DNA from: CALBPI01 sp039187375
GTDB taxonomy: Bacteria; Pseudomonadota; Gammaproteobacteria; Steroidobacterales; Woeseiaceae
DNA: 17,626 nt
Reading direction: 5' to 3'
Assembly: GCA_039187375.1 (NCBI GenBank)
Contig: JBCCZN010000040.1
Span: 1 to 17,626 of the forward strand
Below, piece by piece: positions 16,301 through 17,626 of the stretch (position 1 is the stretch's first letter; each line of letters starts with the position of its first letter). The notes under the pieces were generated by a model that was given only the letters and a program-made list of their open reading frames with translations, did no database searches and was not told where the DNA came from. The position numbers and the translations under genes were made by a program.

Positions 16301-16525
16301 CGAATCCGATTGCGGCCCATCTTGATGACGAGTTTCGCGTTTATCGCTGGCGTGATGCCATTGGTGTTTGCCAGCGGCGCAGGTGCCGAGGTGCGAAACG
16401 TGATGGGGCTGACCGTATTTTTCGGCATGCTGGGGGTCACGTTCTTTGGTTTGATCTTTACGCCGGTGCTGTATGTTGTCGTGCGCAAGCTGGCGCTGCG
16501 CCGTGCGGAGTCAGCTGATGCGTAG
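13298..16525 (+). CDS. RND multidrug efflux permease, MexF/OqxB-like (HAE-1)
   Basis: A 1075-residue proton-driven inner-membrane pump of the hydrophobe/amphiphile efflux family. The first membrane helix is at about 10-30, then a large periplasmic loop (GGTDPDQAQVQVQNRV near 98-113). The proton-relay aspartates are D409 and D410 in the fourth helix (VVDDAIVVVENVE), and the partner lysine is K974 in LACKNAILIVEFA. The second half repeats the first. The closest recalled relatives are MexF and OqxB, judged by the NLRIVDEL, VFGSGLYAMRIWLDP and NNIFTQIGL blocks. Residues about 927-953 form an extra segment with PPPP and PP that I do not remember in MexF. The gene overlaps the adaptor before it and the outer-membrane gene after it (8 bp). 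Typical substrates of relatives are drugs and organic compounds; here it is unknown. Confidence 0.95.
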   Translation: MNVARAFVDRPIFAAVLSIFVLVAGVLAIPSLPVSEYPDVIPPNVVVTARYPGANPQTISETVAAPLEEVINGVDDMIYMKSVSTSDGVMQLQVTFKGGTDPDQAQVQVQNRVAQATPRLPQTVRDLGVSTAKSAPTLTMVVNLVSPDGAYDGEYLSNFANLRIVDELNRIDGVGRAEVFGSGLYAMRIWLDPEKVASRDLAVNDVIRAIQEQNVQASVGLIGGPPSDSANIQLSISAQGRLQSVEEFGDIVVKTGGPGAVTQLRDIARIELGSQSYSQRSLLNNQVAAGVGVFEAPGANAIALSSAVRAKMAELARNLPPGVEWTVAYDPTSFIRESIKSVIKTLLEAVLLVVLVVVVFLQTWRASIIPLLAVPVSVIGTFAVLFLLGFSINVLTLFALVVAIGIVVDDAIVVVENVERHIEMGKTPRAAAQAAMGEVSGPIIAISLVLAAVFVPLAFISGVTGEFYRQFAVTISAAVLISGFNSLTLSPALAAVLLKPAGSPLGTPGKVIFFLLGWLFKPFNRVFDWASKRYAVQVQRDIGRQSWILAIYAGLIALAVLAFRSVPGGFVPVQDKQYLFAVALLPEGATIDRTEDVLKEMTDIALAVPGVSSSVALPGLNGVHFVNTPNIGTMFIGIEPANRRQLSAAEISASINGQFSQIEEGLAFAQMPPPVLGLGNSNGLELYLQDRSGIGFGSLNTITQNLVGALRGTPGFNPYDTVSLNQSNVPQLLADVDRRKVKEQNLLLSDVFLAMQAYLGSAYVNDFNLFGRTYGVYVQADDPYRDEIEDIARIRVRDQFGRMIPINSVVSIKRSFGPDPVVRYNGYPAADVTAGIIASQMSSSEGIASLRSLAEQMLPQGVSFEWTNLSYQQVTQGNTAIFVFPLCILFVYLILAALYESWSLPMSVILIVPLCLLSAIGGIWALNMVKGLIFGLQIGAGMIPPPPMSVPPTMIDNNIFTQIGLVVLMGLACKNAILIVEFARELERQGREVIEAAIEACRIRLRPILMTSFAFIAGVMPLVFASGAGAEVRNVMGLTVFFGMLGVTFFGLIFTPVLYVVVRKLALRRAESADA

Positions 16526-17626
16526 TCGGGTTGTTCAAACGATCGTCGCTGCTGTGTTCACCGGCATCGCAGGCTGCAGTGTCGGACCAGACTATCAGCG
16601 CCCGGGCATATCGTTACCAGACGCATTCGTGGAGGACGGATTGCGCGAGGATGCGTTGCCATTGGAATCAATGTGGGCGGCGTTCGACGACGACACGCTG
16701 ACGCGGTTGATCGAGCGCGCTCGCACACACAACGCAGATGTGGCCATCGCAACGGCATCACTGAATGAGGCCCGGGCCGTTGCTGGACTGCAGGTGTTCA
16801 GTTTGTTTCCGACGGTGACACTGACGGCCGGTAGTGAACGTACCCAGCAAAGCACATTGGACCCGTTTGCCTTTCCGGGTGCAGGCGTTGCCCAGCGTGA
16901 GCGTGCCGGTTTTGATGCCAGTTGGGAGATCGACCTGTTCGGAACCTTGCGGCGTGCGTCGGAGTCGATTCAGCGGCGCGTGCAGGCACGCACTTATAGT
17001 GTGTATGCAACGCAGCTACGTGTGGTGGCCGAGACGGCGCAAGCGTGGTTTGAATTATTAGGTAATCGCAATCGGTTGGCCGTGTTGCAAGACTCGCTGG
17101 CAGTGCAGGTCGAAAATCTCACGGTGTTGGAGCGTGCCTATGAAGCCGGTCGTGGCACGCCATTGGATCTGGCGCGCGCCCGGGCCGAAGAACGACGGAT
17201 TGCGGCATCTGTGCCTGGCGCTGCTGCAGCGGTGACCCGCTCGGAGCAGCGTCTGGCGGTGTTGACTGGACTCGGGGTGGCTGAGTTACGAGATTGGGTA
17301 GCGGATGATCAGCGTTTACCGGAGATGCCCATCATGCAGCCGGTCGGTAACCCGGCAGCGTGGCTCGCACGACGGCCCGATGTGGCGGCGGCGGAATGGC
17401 AGCTGGCCGAACTAACCTCGGTTATCGGAGTGCGGGTTGCCGATTTGTATCCCCGAATCACCTTGCTGGGTAGCCTCGGCTGGACCGCGCGGGCGCGAGC
17501 CGACCTGGGTAGTAGTGCGGCACAGCGCTGGCAGGCAGTCCCAACATTAGACTGGCGTTTTCTCGACTTCGGGCGAGTGCGTCAGGATATTCGTGAGGCG
17601 GAAGCACAGGCGGACGGTGCGCTTGC
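16518..17626 (+). CDS. Outer-membrane efflux lipoprotein, NodT/OprN-like (3' end outside window)
   Basis: The frame is open from ATG 16518 to the window end, giving 369 complete codons without a stop; the C-terminus is missing. It encodes the outer-membrane channel of the RND pump. The signal peptide ends in lipobox IAGC with C20 lipidated, followed by Ser, consistent with outer-membrane sorting. The mature start S-V-G-P-D-Y-x-x-P is the classic NodT-family opening. Family blocks include LIERARTHNADVAIA, SWEIDLFG, YEAGRGTPLDLARARAEE (about residues 211-228) and RRPDVAAAEWQLA. Those match two outer-membrane efflux protein repeats. A GGAG ribosome site lies seven bases before the ATG, inside the end of the permease gene, with which it overlaps by 8 bp. 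Typical members are about 460-500 residues, so roughly a quarter is missing. Confidence 0.93.
   Translation, partial: MRSRVVQTIVAAVFTGIAGCSVGPDYQRPGISLPDAFVEDGLREDALPLESMWAAFDDDTLTRLIERARTHNADVAIATASLNEARAVAGLQVFSLFPTVTLTAGSERTQQSTLDPFAFPGAGVAQRERAGFDASWEIDLFGTLRRASESIQRRVQARTYSVYATQLRVVAETAQAWFELLGNRNRLAVLQDSLAVQVENLTVLERAYEAGRGTPLDLARARAEERRIAASVPGAAAAVTRSEQRLAVLTGLGVAELRDWVADDQRLPEMPIMQPVGNPAAWLARRPDVAAAEWQLAELTSVIGVRVADLYPRITLLGSLGWTARARADLGSSAAQRWQAVPTLDWRFLDFGRVRQDIREAEAQADGAL

Overview
The window looks like chromosomal DNA of a moderately GC-rich Gram-negative proteobacterium, most likely a gammaproteobacterium. The reasons are the dense, overlapping gene layout, the membrane-anchored cytochrome c5-type protein, a heme A synthase/heme O synthase pair, outer-membrane-type lipoproteins and two envelope-spanning efflux systems. 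No species can be named from sequence alone. There are no RNA genes, insertion sequences, phage genes or CRISPR repeats that I can see. No gap between genes exceeds 172 bp.

Region 1 (1-1680): an unrecognised small gene on + that may begin outside the window, an unrecognised acidic protein on -, and a membrane-anchored c-type cytochrome on -. The cytochrome has a good promoter (-10 TATAAT) just downstream of the next operon's end.

Region 2 (1681-4677, -): a two-gene operon of a secreted M1-family zinc metallopeptidase and a small DUF6702-like exported protein.

Region 3 (4850-6800, +): heme A synthase (Cox15/CtaA type) overlapping heme O synthase (CtaB/CyoE). Together they convert heme B to heme O to heme A for a terminal oxidase that is not in the window. 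The two genes read divergently from the peptidase operon.

Region 4 (6803-12044, -): a five-gene, tightly coupled operon. It encodes an ABC ATPase, three consecutive periplasmic adaptor proteins (HlyD/MacA class), and one MacB-type permease. The three adaptors differ in sequence and in targeting signal. In all three, the distance from the glycine of the first lipoyl half-motif to the arginine of the second is exactly 132 residues, and the hairpin tips line up at the same offset. This suggests a mixed adaptor tube and is the most unusual thing in the window.

Region 5 (12123-17626, +): a MexEF-OprN-like RND pump operon of lipoprotein adaptor, inner-membrane RND permease and outer-membrane factor (cut by the window end). 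It is transcribed divergently from the ABC operon across a 78-bp gap. The outer-membrane factor is the only such channel in the window, so both pumps could share it. No regulator gene for either pump is present here.
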